64,000 bases of DNA, taken from positions 19,128,501 through 19,192,500 of the forward strand of contig NC_088922.1 in NCBI RefSeq assembly GCF_038396675.1, given 5' to 3'. Below the pieces are notes generated by a model that did no database searches, was not told the DNA's origin, and saw nothing but the letters and a program-made list of their open reading frames with translations. Origin of the DNA: Hydra vulgaris (taxonomy: Eukaryota; Cnidaria; Hydrozoa; Anthoathecata; Hydridae). The position numbers and the translations under genes were made by a program. The first letter of the stretch is position 1; every line of letters starts with the position of its first letter. Positions 1 through 14,715 of this stretch are shown piece after piece.

Positions 1-192
1 TCTTAAGGAGATTTTGATGATGACACAAAAAATTTATTGATAATTAAAAAAAAAGTTGTAAAATAAGTAGCCCTTTATAAAACGTTTCTAAAGAAAATTT
101 AATATAAATCAAATCCTTTTGATTTTCTTATATAATCTGTCAAAAATAATTTACTGTTTTTATTAACGAATTCTACTTTATAAAAATTATAT

Positions 193-500
193 TAATGGAG
201 AAATCAACATTAAGTTAACACGCTCATTTTTTCAATTTGTAAACTTAAAACAAAATGAATATATTCTTTTTTTCGATTTGTAAACTTAAAACAAAATGAA
301 TATATTTTTATATTCATTTTGTTTTAAGTTTACAAATCGAAAAAAAGGAGCGTGTTAACTTGATGGTATTTTCTCCATTCTAATAATCATTTTTTTCAAT
401 TTGTAAACTAAGACAAAATGAATATATTCATTTTGTTTTAAGTTTACAAATCGAAAAAAAGGAGCGTGTTAACTTAATGGTATTTTCTCCATTCTAATAA
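193..500. mobile_element. Foldback/MITE-like element with duplicated arm
   Basis: The left arm begins AATGGAGAAA near 193 and contains GTTAACACGCTC and TTTGTAAACTTAAAACAAAA. Its reverse complement follows from about 303 to 376. The right arm is then repeated almost exactly at about 415-492, and both right arms end in TTTCTCCATT followed by CTAATAATCA. This is a hairpin-forming non-autonomous element with one arm tandemly duplicated. No coding sequence is visible and no clear target-site duplication could be fixed. Confidence 0.7.
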
Positions 501-514
501 TCAGAAACATATTG

Positions 515-715
515 TTGCCCGTTACTGATTCTGCTCTGGTGAATCTACTGTGGGCCTGCATTGGGCCTTAAATGATTTGCCAGTGGTGGCCCGTTGAAAC
601 GCCAGCGCTTGCAATGGCTAGCCAGCCCTGGACTGTATTTAAGCCGATGTGCATGGCGGCACTGCGCCAGGCCTGGTCGTGTTCCGCAGCCAGAACCGGA
701 CCGTATCTCATAACT
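515..715. other. GC-rich island of unknown origin
   Basis: About 200 bases have markedly higher GC than the flanks, with repeated GGGCC, GGCCC and CCAGCGC words, between very AT-rich sequence. A 77-residue minus-strand frame runs through it but matches nothing I recognise. It resembles the GGGCC-rich cores of some non-autonomous DNA elements, which is only an impression. It could also be a fragment of transferred or repetitive DNA. Confidence 0.45.
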
Positions 716-1334
716 AATCATCTTCAATTTCAACCTTGATTTAGACTTTAAAATTACTAATCTTCTTTTACTTGACAAGAAAAAAGTTTTTTGCCCGATA
801 TAATTATGGCTTCTAGCGGATTACGTAATATTAAATTGGCTTCACTAAAAATGGCGAATTTCGATATCTAGGTAATATCTATATATCTTTGAGTTAGACA
901 TCTAGTTATATAATATGTCATTAATTTACAGTCGTAACGCTATACAATTTGCGCAACTAAGAAAATGACCTAATTTTAGCAAACAGAAATTATTATTAGG
1001 AAAGACTGTCATGGCAAATCTTAAATCGAAGTTTCAAATTTTCCACTTTGATGAGTCAATATGTTACGTGTTTTTTCAATCTTGTCAATTTTTTTAAATA
1101 CAATAACATTAATACAAAAATTCAAAGCAAATCAATTTGAGCAAAAATGAGTTGTAATTATTAGAAAAGTTTTCTTATATTACTTTTATACTTGACTTTT
1201 TATAAGTAAAAAAATTATAAAAGTGTGACGCATTGATGTGCATTACTAATTTTAATTAAATAAAAATTAATCAAAACTAGTCTAACATCCGCCAAAATAT
1301 GTAAATTAAATGTGTAAAATTTAATATTTATATA
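716..1334. other. AT-rich stretch, no feature seen
   Basis: No open frame of note, repeat or motif was recognised between the GC-rich island and the 5' edge of the duplicated GPCR segment. Confidence 0.5.
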
Positions 1335-1657
1335 AGAATATAGAACATGCAAAATTGATCCCATTGATTTGATTTTCATTCAAATCAAACTGATTTTTGT
1401 TAATTTGTTTGAATTAATAGTTTCTAAAACTCTTATTACGTAAAAAAGAATTATTCTTTTATTAACTGTAATTGAAAACACAAAACATAGTTACTAATAA
1501 TTATTACTGATTCATTAAACATAAGATTAGTGCAAGCTTGAAACAAATATTGCTTGATAAAAAAAGTCATTTGTTGTCATTTTGAATTATTTTAAAAGAA
1601 GCGAAAACCTGCTTGATAGTTGTTAGTAACTGTTTATTTCAGCTGAAACAAAATAAA

Positions 1658-2980
1658 ATGTTTTTTCGTTTACTTTTAATTACGATCAAGTTTACAAATA
1701 TTTATTTAAGTGAGATGAACATGACTTCAAGTAACAACTTAAGTGAGATGAACTCAACTTTAACAAAATTATTTGTTGATTCCTTAGCAAATTCTTCTTT
1801 TTCTCAAAACAATATAAATCAGGCAACAAATAATAATACTACTGTAGAAATTGATATTTCTGCTATGACTTTAGATCAAATTTGTCAACTTTTCGAAATT
1901 AACGGTGAGAATTGTTCGTGTTTAAACCCTATTGTAGAATTCATTTGTAACATTAAAAACCAATCTGAAAAAGTTATTGTAACATTCACATGTGACTCCG
2001 TTTCAAATAAAGTAACAGGTATTTCAAATTTTATATCATCAGTGTTCGCTTTGATTGGTAATGGATTTGTAATCGGTTTCGGAATATGCAATTGGAAAGA
2101 TCTCTCAAGATTTCGGCAATTAATTTTAGGTTTGGCTATTTCCGACTTTATGTTTGCAGTTGTAGAAGTTATGTTAAGTATTCCTAAAACATGGACATGT
2201 CATTGGTTATACGGTTTGTTTTTGTGTAAAGCTCTTTATGCTGTACTGGCTGCAAGTGCAAACATTGCAGTGGGTTTCATAGTCATTGTTGCTGTTGATA
2301 GATACGTTGGCATTGTACACATGTTCAGTACATTGTTTAATCAAAATAGATTAAGAGTCATTGTAATCATAAACGTTGTGGCAGGAATATTATCCGTTCT
2401 TCCACCATTGGTGGTTCTTCAAGTCAGCAAATTTCAAACTTGCGAAGAAAACTGGAGCAATAAAAAATCCAGTGTTTATACAATAATCTTGTTTTTTGTT
2501 TATTATCTTATACCTGTAGTTGTACTTATTGTTTTATATTACATAATTATTGTTTGGTTAAAAGAAGCGTACTTAAAGTGTAAAGCATTAAATAACGCAC
2601 AACAAATATCTCGTTTGAAAAAAAACAAAAGAACTTTAGTTATGCTGATTTCAATCTTGGTCTGTTTTGCAGTATTAGTTCTTCCGAATCGAGCTGTTTG
2701 GATTATAAACGATTTTTATGGTTTGAGCAATATTAAAGATAAATATTTAATACGGTTTTTAAAGATAATATCGGAGATTCCGTATGTATTCCATGCAGCT
2801 GTGAATCCTATTATTTATTCGGTTGTAGATCTTAAGTTCCAATCTCAAATGAAAAAGTTTTTCAACGTTTTATGTAGATACCCCAAGCTAGCAGAGTCGA
2901 AGCCTATGAGTGACTCGCAAGCAACAATTGAGATGGTAGTCTCATCATCTGTTGAGATGATGGTTGTAAATAATCATTAA
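1658..2980 (+). CDS. Class A (rhodopsin-like) G-protein-coupled receptor, copy A
   Basis: Single-exon receptor of 440 residues, predicted to sit in the plasma membrane and signal through G proteins; the ligand is unknown. I chose the start at 1658 because MFFRL is conserved in the paralog; an in-frame ATG at 1613 would add 15 residues. The first 18 residues are hydrophobic and may be a signal peptide. An extracellular N-terminus follows, rich in N-glycosylation sequons and cysteines (80-115). Seven hydrophobic segments follow. Visible hallmarks are GN in TM1 (135-136), LAISD in TM2 (D163), C190 and C262 for the TM3-ECL2 disulfide, DRY at 214-216, the TM5 proline P286, LPN in TM6 and NPIIY at 383-387. 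The usual TM4 tryptophan and the TM6 CWxP tryptophan are absent. It looks closest to peptide-type receptors, but subfamily assignment is not possible by eye. Confidence 0.92.
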   Translation: MFFRLLLITIKFTNIYLSEMNMTSSNNLSEMNSTLTKLFVDSLANSSFSQNNINQATNNNTTVEIDISAMTLDQICQLFEINGENCSCLNPIVEFICNIKNQSEKVIVTFTCDSVSNKVTGISNFISSVFALIGNGFVIGFGICNWKDLSRFRQLILGLAISDFMFAVVEVMLSIPKTWTCHWLYGLFLCKALYAVLAASANIAVGFIVIVAVDRYVGIVHMFSTLFNQNRLRVIVIINVVAGILSVLPPLVVLQVSKFQTCEENWSNKKSSVYTIILFFVYYLIPVVVLIVLYYIIIVWLKEAYLKCKALNNAQQISRLKKNKRTLVMLISILVCFAVLVLPNRAVWIINDFYGLSNIKDKYLIRFLKIISEIPYVFHAAVNPIIYSVVDLKFQSQMKKFFNVLCRYPKLAESKPMSDSQATIEMVVSSSVEMMVVNNH

Positions 2981-3390
2981 TACATTTTTGGGATCATTAA
3001 CTAGTTTTTTAAAAGATTTTTTTTTAGTGCGTAATACTTTTAATAAAAAAAATTACTAATTTTAAAATTTTAATATAAACTTTTTGAAGAGCCGGGTTGA
3101 CAGAATTTTGAAGCAATTTTTTTGGATAATATTTGGTACCCGTCTAATGTTCAAGGGCCGTGAGCAACTCCGAAATATATATATTTTAACTTAACTTTCG
3201 AAAAACAATGTTATTTTATTATATAAAATATATTAAGGGAGAAAAAGACAAAAATATGTTCATTCTTTTTCTAATGCACAATACAATATCATATAATTTT
3301 AAAATACTTTATCATTACGTGTAAATAAGATTTTTTTTGTGTGAGAAAAATAATTTGTTTTTAAAAAAGAATTTTAATACTACATATATT

Positions 3391-3475
3391 TACATTATTT
3401 ATATTTTTATATCTAAATGGTCTTTAAAATTAATTTAACATTATTTATATTTTTATATCTAAATGGTCTTTAAAA
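3391..3475. repeat. Tandem duplication, 47-bp period
   Basis: The string beginning ACATTATTTATATTTTTATA and ending GGTCTTTAAAA occurs at about 3392 and again at about 3439, nearly identical. Confidence 0.8.
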
Positions 3476-3573
3476 GCTATCGTTTATGAGGCTTTGTTTT
3501 TTTTTTGTTTTTTTGGTTTTAGTTATTTTGGTGCTTCCAGTCTTTACGGTCTCATCACAGAGCACCGCAGAAG

Positions 3574-3656
3574 AACATTTAACAGGGAAATTCACGCCTC
3601 CTTCTTGTTGCTTATTGGGCAACAAGAAGGAGGCGTGAACTTCCCTGTTAAATGTT
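3574..3656. repeat. Near-perfect hairpin (38-bp arms)
   Basis: AACATTTAACAGGGAAATTC and following bases are matched by the reverse complement ending at 3656, with one mismatch and a short loop near TTATTGGG. Arms are GC-richer (ACGCCTCCTTCTTG) than the surroundings. It lies in the part of GPCR copy A's downstream flank that is absent from copy B. Confidence 0.9.
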
Positions 3657-3658
3657 TC

Positions 3659-3716
3659 ATTTTGCATTTTTTTACTATATTTCATTGTTGATAAATATAG
3701 TAAAAAAATGCAAAAT
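3659..3716. repeat. Near-perfect hairpin (24-bp arms)
   Basis: ATTTTGCATTTTTTTACTAT at 3659 is the reverse complement of the arm ending at 3716, with a loop around CATTGTTGAT. It directly follows the 3574-3656 hairpin. Confidence 0.9.
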
Positions 3717-3869
3717 TTTGAAGATGCTGTCATTTCACATTTATGTACAATAAAGGAAATTTTTTAAATTCAATTTTTTTTTTAGAGCATTAAACTGTTA
3801 AAATCTTTGCGTGTTTATGAAAATTATGTAAAAAATGTAAAAGCTTTCTCAAGATTTTTTTCTGAAAAA

Positions 3870-3900
3870 AGTTTCTCGATAAAAAAACTATCGAGAAACT
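3870..3900. repeat. Small perfect inverted repeat
   Basis: AGTTTCTCGATA (3870-3881) and TATCGAGAAACT (3889-3900) form a 12-bp stem with a 7-nt A-rich loop. Confidence 0.85.
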
Positions 3901-3960
3901 ATTATAAAAAACTTCTGATAATTTTACGTATAATATAAATCATTCCAGTCTAATAATTAC

Positions 3961-5307
3961 AATTTAATGCCAAATCTTAAAAAACGTTAAATTCTATCAA
4001 GCGTCTGACAAAAGTAGGTTATTTTGAAATTGAGTAATAATTTTTCTTGAATTCTCGATGTAGTTAAGGACAGCTTTGTAAAATACGCGATTTTTAAAAG
4101 CCTAAAAAAACGAAAAGTTAAACTTTTATTTTGCCAGGTTCCAAATAAAATACTTTAAATTTTTCAACAAATCCGATTAAATTAGCTCCTCTTAAATTAT
4201 ATTGCGCTAGTAAAAAAAAAGGCGCTAAACTTTCTATTCCTTTACTTCGATGAGTTTGTTTGTTTACATACGTACATGAATTGCCTTCAATGTCTTCCAG
4301 TATTGGCTTTACAAAAGTGATTATTACTAAGTACATGATTTCCACGAGTACCAGAAACAGAAAAAAGTTATTTTCTACTTTTTAGTCGATTGAATAGAAA
4401 GCTATTTTTTAAAAGTTTTTTTTATTTATTTTATTTTCTACTTTTTAGTCTTGATAAAATTGAATTATTACAATTATTGATTATGATTAATATTCAATAA
4501 AAATTTATTTTGAATTCTGTATATAATAATTAACAAAAATATTTGGAGCATATTTTTTTTTATTATTAATTTAAATGTTGGTTGGGTCTTCTTCTCGGTT
4601 GATGTATTTGTTCTTTTTTGGACGCATTTTTATTTGTCTGAAATTAACAAGTGGAATATTTGTAAAAATTTTAATTAAATGTATATTGATACTTAACACT
4701 TTTTGATGCCCTCTCGGTTTCCGATATTTTTTTCGGAGTTCCAGATCTAACCAACGGGGAGGTGGGGCATTGTAAATCTAAAATACTTATTGAATCAAAT
4801 GTAACAAATATAGCTATTGTTAGTCGGCAAAAGATTATTTGTAAAATTTCAGGGCTGTACGATCAAAAGAATTGCTTCAAAAAGCGCTGTGAAGTTTTGG
4901 CCTCCAAAAAAAAAAAATGCGGACTCGTCAGTGAGTGAATAGAAAGCTATAAAAAGGTCCTTGCTTTTCACATTTGCCGACAGTGTTAAAAGTCCAAGTT
5001 TGCCTGTACTATATGGTCTACATATGCCGAATGGTCTATAGGAGCTGAATTTGCAGACTTAATTAACTAAAATTCATTGATAGGGGAAGGGGGGTGAAGG
5101 GTATTACACACCATTCGCGCCAGCCTCGAATGTACACTGGCTTATAGTGATACACGAGGTCCCCTACCAGTGCTTTCTTCCCCGGTCCGTTTAGAACGGA
5201 AGAACGTTACTTGATTTACGCGATGTAAAATCCATCCAGTTAAACTGAATATTTTTTAACGAAAGGATAGTTTACTTGTCTTTTATGACTTTTTTTTATG
5301 ACTAAAG
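3961..5307. other. AT-rich stretch with one weak minus-strand frame
   Basis: No recognisable gene. A 75-codon minus-strand frame at 4118-4345 contains segments such as LAQYNLRGANLIGF that look protein-like, but no family is recognised and it could be chance or an exon of an unknown gene. Short GC-richer patches near 4700-4760 and 5060-5200 match nothing I know. Confidence 0.35.
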
Positions 5308-5410
5308 CCCCGACCGAACGATCTTCACCCCGACCGAACGATCTTCACCCCGACCGAACGATCTTCACCCCGACCGAACGATCTTCACCCCGACCGAACC
5401 CTTATCTTCA
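5308..5410. repeat. 20-bp GC-rich tandem repeat, about 5 copies
   Basis: CCCCGACCGAACGATCTTCA repeats perfectly at 5308, 5328, 5348 and 5368, with a degenerate fifth copy ending near 5410. The flanks are AT-rich, so base composition changes sharply. Confidence 0.95.
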
Positions 5411-8337
<2,927 letters not shown>

Positions 8338-8786
8338 TTTCTCCTATTGTATTTCAGTCTTACTTTAGTGAAATCTCGCACAAGTATCCTACTAAATTTT
8401 CAATTAACAACTTTATTGTACCCAAAACTAATTTAAAACTAAGCTCTTACCAAATCTGATAAAATATTTTAAATCAAATGACTTTGATTTAAAATATCTC
8501 TTTTAAAATAAATACATAAATAATATAAATTATCTAAAAAAATAGTTATTGATACTAGTTTTCTTTTGTTGCAGTTTTCTTTTTATTTAGTTTTTTTTTT
8601 TTTTTTTTTTGTTAAAAAACTTTAATACTTTTATGTTGTTGTTTATCTTTGATATATTGCGTTATATTTCAACACTAATATTTATATTATATTAATATTT
8701 ATATTGAAACTAACATGTGTAAAATTCTTATTATGTACTTTGCTACTTTTCTTTTTTGTATATAAACTGACGACTTTTTCAATGTG

Positions 8787-8912
8787 AATGGGGCTCGATG
8801 ATAAGACAGTTTATGTCTTCTGCTTGCTCCAGCTCTCTTATTTATTAACACGATATAAATCGTGTTAATAAATAAGAGAGCTTCATTGTAAATTTTAATA
8901 TACGGCAAATAA
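8787..8912 (+). mobile_element. CR1/L2-like LINE 3' tail (solo), tail 1
   Basis: Plus-orientation 3' end of a non-LTR retrotransposon without its coding region. It has GGGGC, then AAGACA-loop-TGTCTT, then GCTCC, and ends TACGGCAAATAATGA followed by a (TAA)n tail. The same arrangement is found at 41.5 kb and 58.1 kb, directly 3' of reverse transcriptase genes, which identifies it. A 52-bp palindrome (8831-8882) is inserted in it. Confidence 0.75.
8831..8882. repeat. Perfect palindrome inside LINE tail
   Basis: AGCTCTCTTATTTATTAACA continues into its own reverse complement, ending GAGAGCT, with a 4-nt centre. Arms are about 24 bp and perfect. Confidence 0.95.
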
Positions 8913-10380
<1,468 letters not shown>

Positions 10381-10439
10381 AGCATGTATTGCATGCTAAT
10401 GTACAAATGTGCCAACTCAAATGCACATAAATCAGCTTT

Positions 10440-10850
10440 TGGAGTTAGGGTCTAGGGAGTTAGTTTTAAGGTGTGGAACACCCTTTACACCCCCTCCTCC
10501 TTCGGGACGGCCTTGTTTGTCATATATGTTTATAAATATTATATGTGATTATATGTGTAATGCAAGATTGTATTTATTGTAAGGTTATATGTGTTTATAG
10601 CTTATATATATATTTCTACTATATTGTTTCCATGTTTTCAAAGTGTTGCAACTTAGCAACCTGTAGAGAACGATTGTTAAGCTTGCCAGCCTAGCTGTGT
10701 ACTGACAAATGTCTTTTATATGTCCTATTTTTGTGTGTTACTATTGTGATGTTATTTTTATGATGTTGATAGACAGCTTGACTTACATTCCTATTGGTGC
10801 CTATCAATAAAAATTAATAACTGGTAATTTTATTACAACTACTTTTAATC
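10440..10850 (+). repeat. Dispersed repeat family R, copy 1
   Basis: The segment from about 10520 to 10830 resembles the reverse complement of 19690-19940. Shared words are CATGTTTTCAAAGTGT near 10633 and GACTTACATT then TTGGTG.CTAT near 10780. Its left edge contains ACACCCCCTCC and TTCGGGACGGCCTTG near 10480-10515, the latter resembling the ends of the hAT-type MITE at 55.0 kb. It is probably a degraded non-autonomous DNA element. Confidence 0.45.
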
Positions 10851-11087
10851 ATTCAGACAGAAATTCAAGACAACATTTTGCTATAAATGTAATTTTTGTC
10901 CTAATTTGATTTAATATTTAGAATTGTTAATACTTTTGATCTTTGGAACAGATTCTATAGTTAGCTTTTCAATCAATAGAATTTACTTTTTTTTTAGATT
11001 TACTATGACGTATTTATCAAAAATAGAAAAACAAAATTGACAATTGTTATGTTTTTTTTAATTAGTAAATTTTTGTTATTCGTTAAA
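10851..11087. other. AT-rich, no feature seen
   Basis: Nothing recognised between repeat R and the palindrome at 11088. Confidence 0.5.
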
Positions 11088-11158
11088 AAGATATATATTT
11101 TTGCGTATTTCGTTATATTATTTAATAATATAACGAAATACGCAAAAATATATATCTT
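11088..11158. repeat. Perfect 71-bp palindrome
   Basis: AAGATATATATTTTTGCGTA at 11088 runs into its exact reverse complement ending at 11158, with a near-zero loop around TTATTTAATAA. Confidence 0.95.
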
Positions 11159-11394
11159 ATAATAAAGATATATAGTTTGTTCATTTTAATTGATATTTCT
11201 ATATTTTATGCACAATAATTTTAATGGTTTAACTTAAGTTTATATCAAAGCTTTAATATTATTCTATTTTACCATTTACTTAAATCTATTTAAATAGAAT
11301 TTAAATAGCAAGTTTTTTCAGAGGCGTAGAAAGAATTTTTTAGTGTTCGAGATAGGTAACTTCCAAACATGGAGCAAACTTCAAACATTTATAT

Positions 11395-11530
11395 GTTTAT
11401 ACTTATGTCTTCTGCCGGCTCCGGTCGAAACTTTAATGTTATATTTTTATGTTGTAAAAACATTGTAAAAGCTTATTTTTTTTTAATGACGAAAACAAAT
11501 AAAAATAAAAATAAAAATTTATACTTATGT
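11395..11530 (+). mobile_element. CR1/L2-like LINE 3' tail (solo), tail 2
   Basis: Plus orientation. GTCTTCTGCCGGCTCCGGTC is followed by AACTTTAATGTTATATTTTT and GTAAAAACATTGTAAAAGCT, then TGACGAAAAC and an (AAATA)n-type tail. The second half matches, in reverse complement, the 86-nt insertion at 53965-54050. No coding region is attached, so it is a strongly 5'-truncated LINE copy. Confidence 0.7.
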
Positions 11531-11555
11531 CAAATAATGAGGGTTTGCAAAAAAT

Positions 11556-11896
11556 TGCGATGATTGGAGTCTGGGAACAAAAACGCCCCAAAATTTTTGC
11601 AACCCCCCCTGCCCCAAATGTGAGAGCAACAAGTTGATGAAGTATTTTTTGTACTATTCTTAACTAGACTTATATTCATCGATAAATTTTAAGTTCCATA
11701 GTATTATCTATTAGCGTTTAAAAATTATTACCGTATAAAATTTGCAACCCCCTCAAATTGAGGGGGGTTTAAACTTTATATGGTCATAATTTTTGAACGC
11801 TAAAATATTTTAAAATGAAATCTAAAATTTATCGATGAATATAAGTCTAGCTAAGAATAGTACAAAAAATACTTCATCAACTTGTTGCTCTGGGTT
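11556..11896. mobile_element. Palindromic MITE-like element, copy 2
   Basis: Same architecture as the 7888-8216 copy: left extension GGGAACAAAAACGCCCC and CCCCCCTGCCCC, left arm GAGCAACAAGTTGATGAAGT, central CCCCCTCAAATTGAGGGGGG, and a right arm ending CATCAACTTGTTGCTC at about 11889. A (TA)n array starts right after it, but none lies on its left. Confidence 0.85.
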
Positions 11897-12027
<131 letters not shown>

Positions 12028-12634
12028 GATGTAGGTATATATTTCTTGGTGGTGAATCATATTGAAGGTTATAATAAATCTGTTTGACCCAACAAAGACA
12101 GGGCAGAAGATAGAAGTTTCAAAAGAACATACTCAGGGATCAACTCATCGCTTGTTTTAGTCTATTGTGAAAAGCTCAGTTAATAATATATTTTACTTTT
12201 TATATAAAAATTATAAACTTATGGAGGAATACACCCCTGTGCTCGAAGCCTCTTCTAAACTAATTTCTGAAGAACTTAGAACATTTCAGCCTTCAAATTT
12301 TCACTTTGAAAAGTATTTATCTGCAGGATATCCGTTGAAAAGTATAAATAAATATAAGGTATATATTTTTTGATAAACAAGTACAAAGCACATTGTAATA
12401 AATTCAAATTTTATCATTTTAACCATGTAGAAAAATTTATAATGCAACTTTTGGCCTGGATTTACCCATTGGATAATGAGCATTGGATGCATTGGATAAT
12501 GAGCATTGGATGCCTTTGGAAAGAGTACCACAAAGGAACATATGAAGGAAAAAAATGTAGAGAAATACTTAAAAAACGTATAAAGTAATAACAAATGTAA
12601 AATTGGATTTTTAAATGAAGTTTTCTAATGAAAT
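12028..12634. other. AT-rich stretch with short open frames; 22-bp duplication
   Basis: Plus-strand frames at 12167-12373 and 12370-12588 are open but short and match no family I recognise. A 22-bp unit (TTGGATAATGAGCATTGGATGC) is tandemly doubled at about 12468-12511. The stretch adjoins the hAT-like relic and may belong to it, which I cannot show. Confidence 0.35.
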
Positions 12635-12795
12635 TAATCTTGACTAGCCGAAATGTCGATATCGGTTTCAGTAAAATATTTGCCGAAATGCAGCCATCGT
12701 TTTCGGCCCCGAACTACAATACCAAAAATTTTGGTTTATTTCGGTTACGGCTTTTTTTCTATTTCGGTCGATCACTACTTTCAAATAATTTTGCC
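12635..12795 (-). mobile_element. Probable hAT-type terminal region (CCGAAA-rich)
   Basis: On the minus strand this contains repeated CCGAAA/GCCGAAA words, for example GATCGACCGAAA, GTAACCGAAA and GGGGCCGAAAACG. It directly follows the decayed hAT-like reading frame. Such CCGAAA-rich stretches are common at ends of hAT-type elements. The assignment rests on this and on position. Confidence 0.4.
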
Positions 12796-13700
12796 TTACT
12801 AAAGCTTGAGATTTTCTTATAAGAACCTGACATATTGGATCCATTATAGTGTCTCTGACCGCGACAATTTCAAATATTATTACCTAGCCTTGAAATTTCA
12901 TCAGTGATAATCTTAGCTATATCGACTGCATTCTTTATCTCAAAAGCTTTATCTCAAAAACACACAAAAATCTTTAATTGATTCGCCGGATATTAGTTTC
13001 TCTTTCATGGGAGAGAAAACGAATAACAAGGGTTATCTGCTCAGTGTAAGAAATATTAAGGGGACAATTGACTATGATTGTGATGTAGATACCACCTTAG
13101 ATTTCTTCGATAGCTGCACTTTGGATAACACCACAATATTCTCTGATGAACTCATTTTGAGACGACGGAGAGAAGTAAGATCACTCCTTCTGGAACCCTC
13201 TTGTTGATGGCGTTATATTTTTCAAGTGGGATTTGATAACAACAATGTGGCGATCAGTAAGCTCCATACCAGCAAGGAAGTTTACAATTTTCTTTTCCAT
13301 TCACTTGTGTTGTTTTAAATGCAAACGTAGTTGTATATAGTAATTTTAATTATATTATTACAATAGTTAGATAAATATTTAAAACTTGATATTGAGAGAA
13401 CTTTGTAATGAGTTAACTAGAAAAGCTAAATTCCTAAAAGCCAAGAAAAAAGCCGCATCCAAAATTCCACAAAGAATTGTCCTCCATTTAGCTGTCTCAG
13501 AATTTATTCCCTTCTGGAGCTCTGAATAAATACCAGTGAGCTGTTAAGAGGAATGTTTCTTTCCGACCCATGTAGAAATTTTGGTGCAATGGGTGGGATT
13601 GATGCTGCTTCATACAATCTATGAGTTTTCTCAGTTCATTTCTAGCTCCTCAGCTTCAGAGGAATTGTTTGAAGCTCCCACTAATCCACAGTCCTTTAAA
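12796..13700 (-). pseudogene. Decayed hAT-family (DUF4371/ZMYM-like) transposase
   Basis: A minus-strand translation with stops and frameshifts reads, in order, KWRTILCGILDAAFFLAFRN followed by LAF (about 13400-13470), then EKKIVNFLAGMELTD and REYCGVIQSAAIEEI, then NCPLNISYTEQITLVIRFLS, and finally CRGQRHYNGSNMSGSYK (about 12810-12870). This order matches the DUF4371 hAT transposase domain, which cuts and pastes DNA in the nucleus. The usual aspartate of the 'VDcT-D-S-EQ' motif reads asparagine here. The C-terminal half, including the dimerisation region, is missing. It is an inactive relic. Confidence 0.65.
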
Positions 13701-13800
13701 CCACACATATTGTGTGCAGTAAATTACACATATTGAGTTCAGTAAAGATGCAAAAACTCAAATATTTGATATCTGGCCGGGTCTTTGTAGAGAGAACCCT

Positions 13801-13970
13801 TACGGAAATATTCCATGGAATTCCATGGGTATTCCATGGAAAACCCATGGAATTCTATAAGTAAACCATGGTTTTTCTTTGGAAAACGGAAATTTCATGG
13901 AATTTCCATGGGTGAATTTCCATGAAAATTGAAATCCTATAAAATTTCCATGGGTGAACGATGGTTTTTT
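13801..13970. repeat. CCATGG-rich imperfect repeat cluster
   Basis: Within about 160 bp, variants of TTCCATGG and CCATGGGTGAA recur (six CCATGG sites), interspersed with CATGGAATT and its complement. The cluster is internally palindromic because CCATGG is self-complementary. No known family recognised. Confidence 0.7.
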
Positions 13971-14084
13971 TTTTCATAGCTCATGTTGCATCTTGGGTTT
14001 TACAAATATAAATAAATAATGAATAAATTCTTTTTCAATAACAGCTTAAAAAGCCTGGTTTCTATTGACTATCTCTGACCCTAC

Positions 14085-14120
14085 CCTAACCCTTACCCAA
14101 ACCATGTACATTTGATTGCC
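14085..14120. repeat. Short telomere-like CCCTAA patch
   Basis: CTGACCCTACCCTAACCC then TTACCCAAACC is a degenerate run of the CCCTAA motif, the complement of the metazoan telomere repeat. It is only four units long, so it may be chance. Confidence 0.35.
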
Positions 14121-14289
14121 CAAACCCTATTTGTCAGTCAATGTATGTACATTTAACTGCAACTTTCTGTAAGAATCAGCCGAAAACATTAAATTTTTAG
14201 AGTGACCTCTTTCAAAGTTGTTAATTTTTTAATATGTTGTTGCTATTCATACAAAAAGCTCAGTTCCAAATTAAAAAAAAAATCATTGG

Positions 14290-14715
14290 CTCTCTAGATA
14301 TTAGATATTATCAAAGTACGACTAAACTTTTAGAAATATTGACCAAATGGTGTTTAAGGCATTTTTGAACTCGAAAAAAAAGCAATGTAAATACTTTACA
14401 ACGAGTACTCCACTTGATTATAGTTTATTGGCTAGTTCAGACCAAAAATTGATACAATTTGTAAAGGAAATTTTTTTTCTTTGTCGAAATATCATGCTTC
14501 AAAATACGCAAAAAATGATTTTTTTGTCATTTTTGATCTTCGTTTTTATTCAAAGCCGCAATTATCCCACAGTTTTTTTTTGTTATTATAAATCTTTATG
14601 TAGTTAAATACCTAAAATTATAAAAACACCTATGGGGAAGCAAAGGCTTTTGAATCCGCAAAATCGATCTCAAAAACGAAGTTCTAATCTTTTTATGCAT
14701 TGATTGTGACATGAT
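14290..14715 (+). repeat. Dispersed repeat X, copy 1
   Basis: About 420 bp that recur as the reverse complement at 30245-30665. Shared words include TTTGGTCTGAACTAGCCAAT, GCATGATATTT, CTTTGCTTCCCCAT and GTCACAATCA when read on the minus strand. Identity is high but both copies carry indels. An 86-codon frame in this copy is not preserved in the other, so it is unlikely to be coding. Confidence 0.8.

Larger units (their letters stand above)
1335..3960 (+). repeat. Segmental duplication, copy A (contains GPCR A)
   Basis: Sequence upstream of the receptor (about 1335-1657) and downstream (about 2981-3335, then again about 3790-3960) aligns with the flanks of the second receptor at 33.2-35.9 kb in the same order and orientation. 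Shared landmarks are TTGCTTGATAAA before the gene, TACCCGT and TAATGTTCAAG after it, and TCTTTGCGTGTTTATGAA near 3800 and 35710. The interval 3340-3790 is not shared and holds later hairpin insertions. Copies have diverged at many sites, so the duplication is not recent. Confidence 0.8.

Noticed and set aside
1613-1657. Upstream ATG of GPCR copy A as start
   Set aside because: The 15 extra residues are not present in the paralog, whose first in-frame methionine aligns with 1658.
1885-2091. Minus-strand frame within GPCR A, also present in GPCR B
   Set aside because: It is conserved only because the sense coding sequence is conserved. It has no independent features.
14085-14120. Telomere or chromosome-fusion scar
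   Set aside because: Only about four degenerate CCCTAA units are present. This is too little to support an internal telomere.
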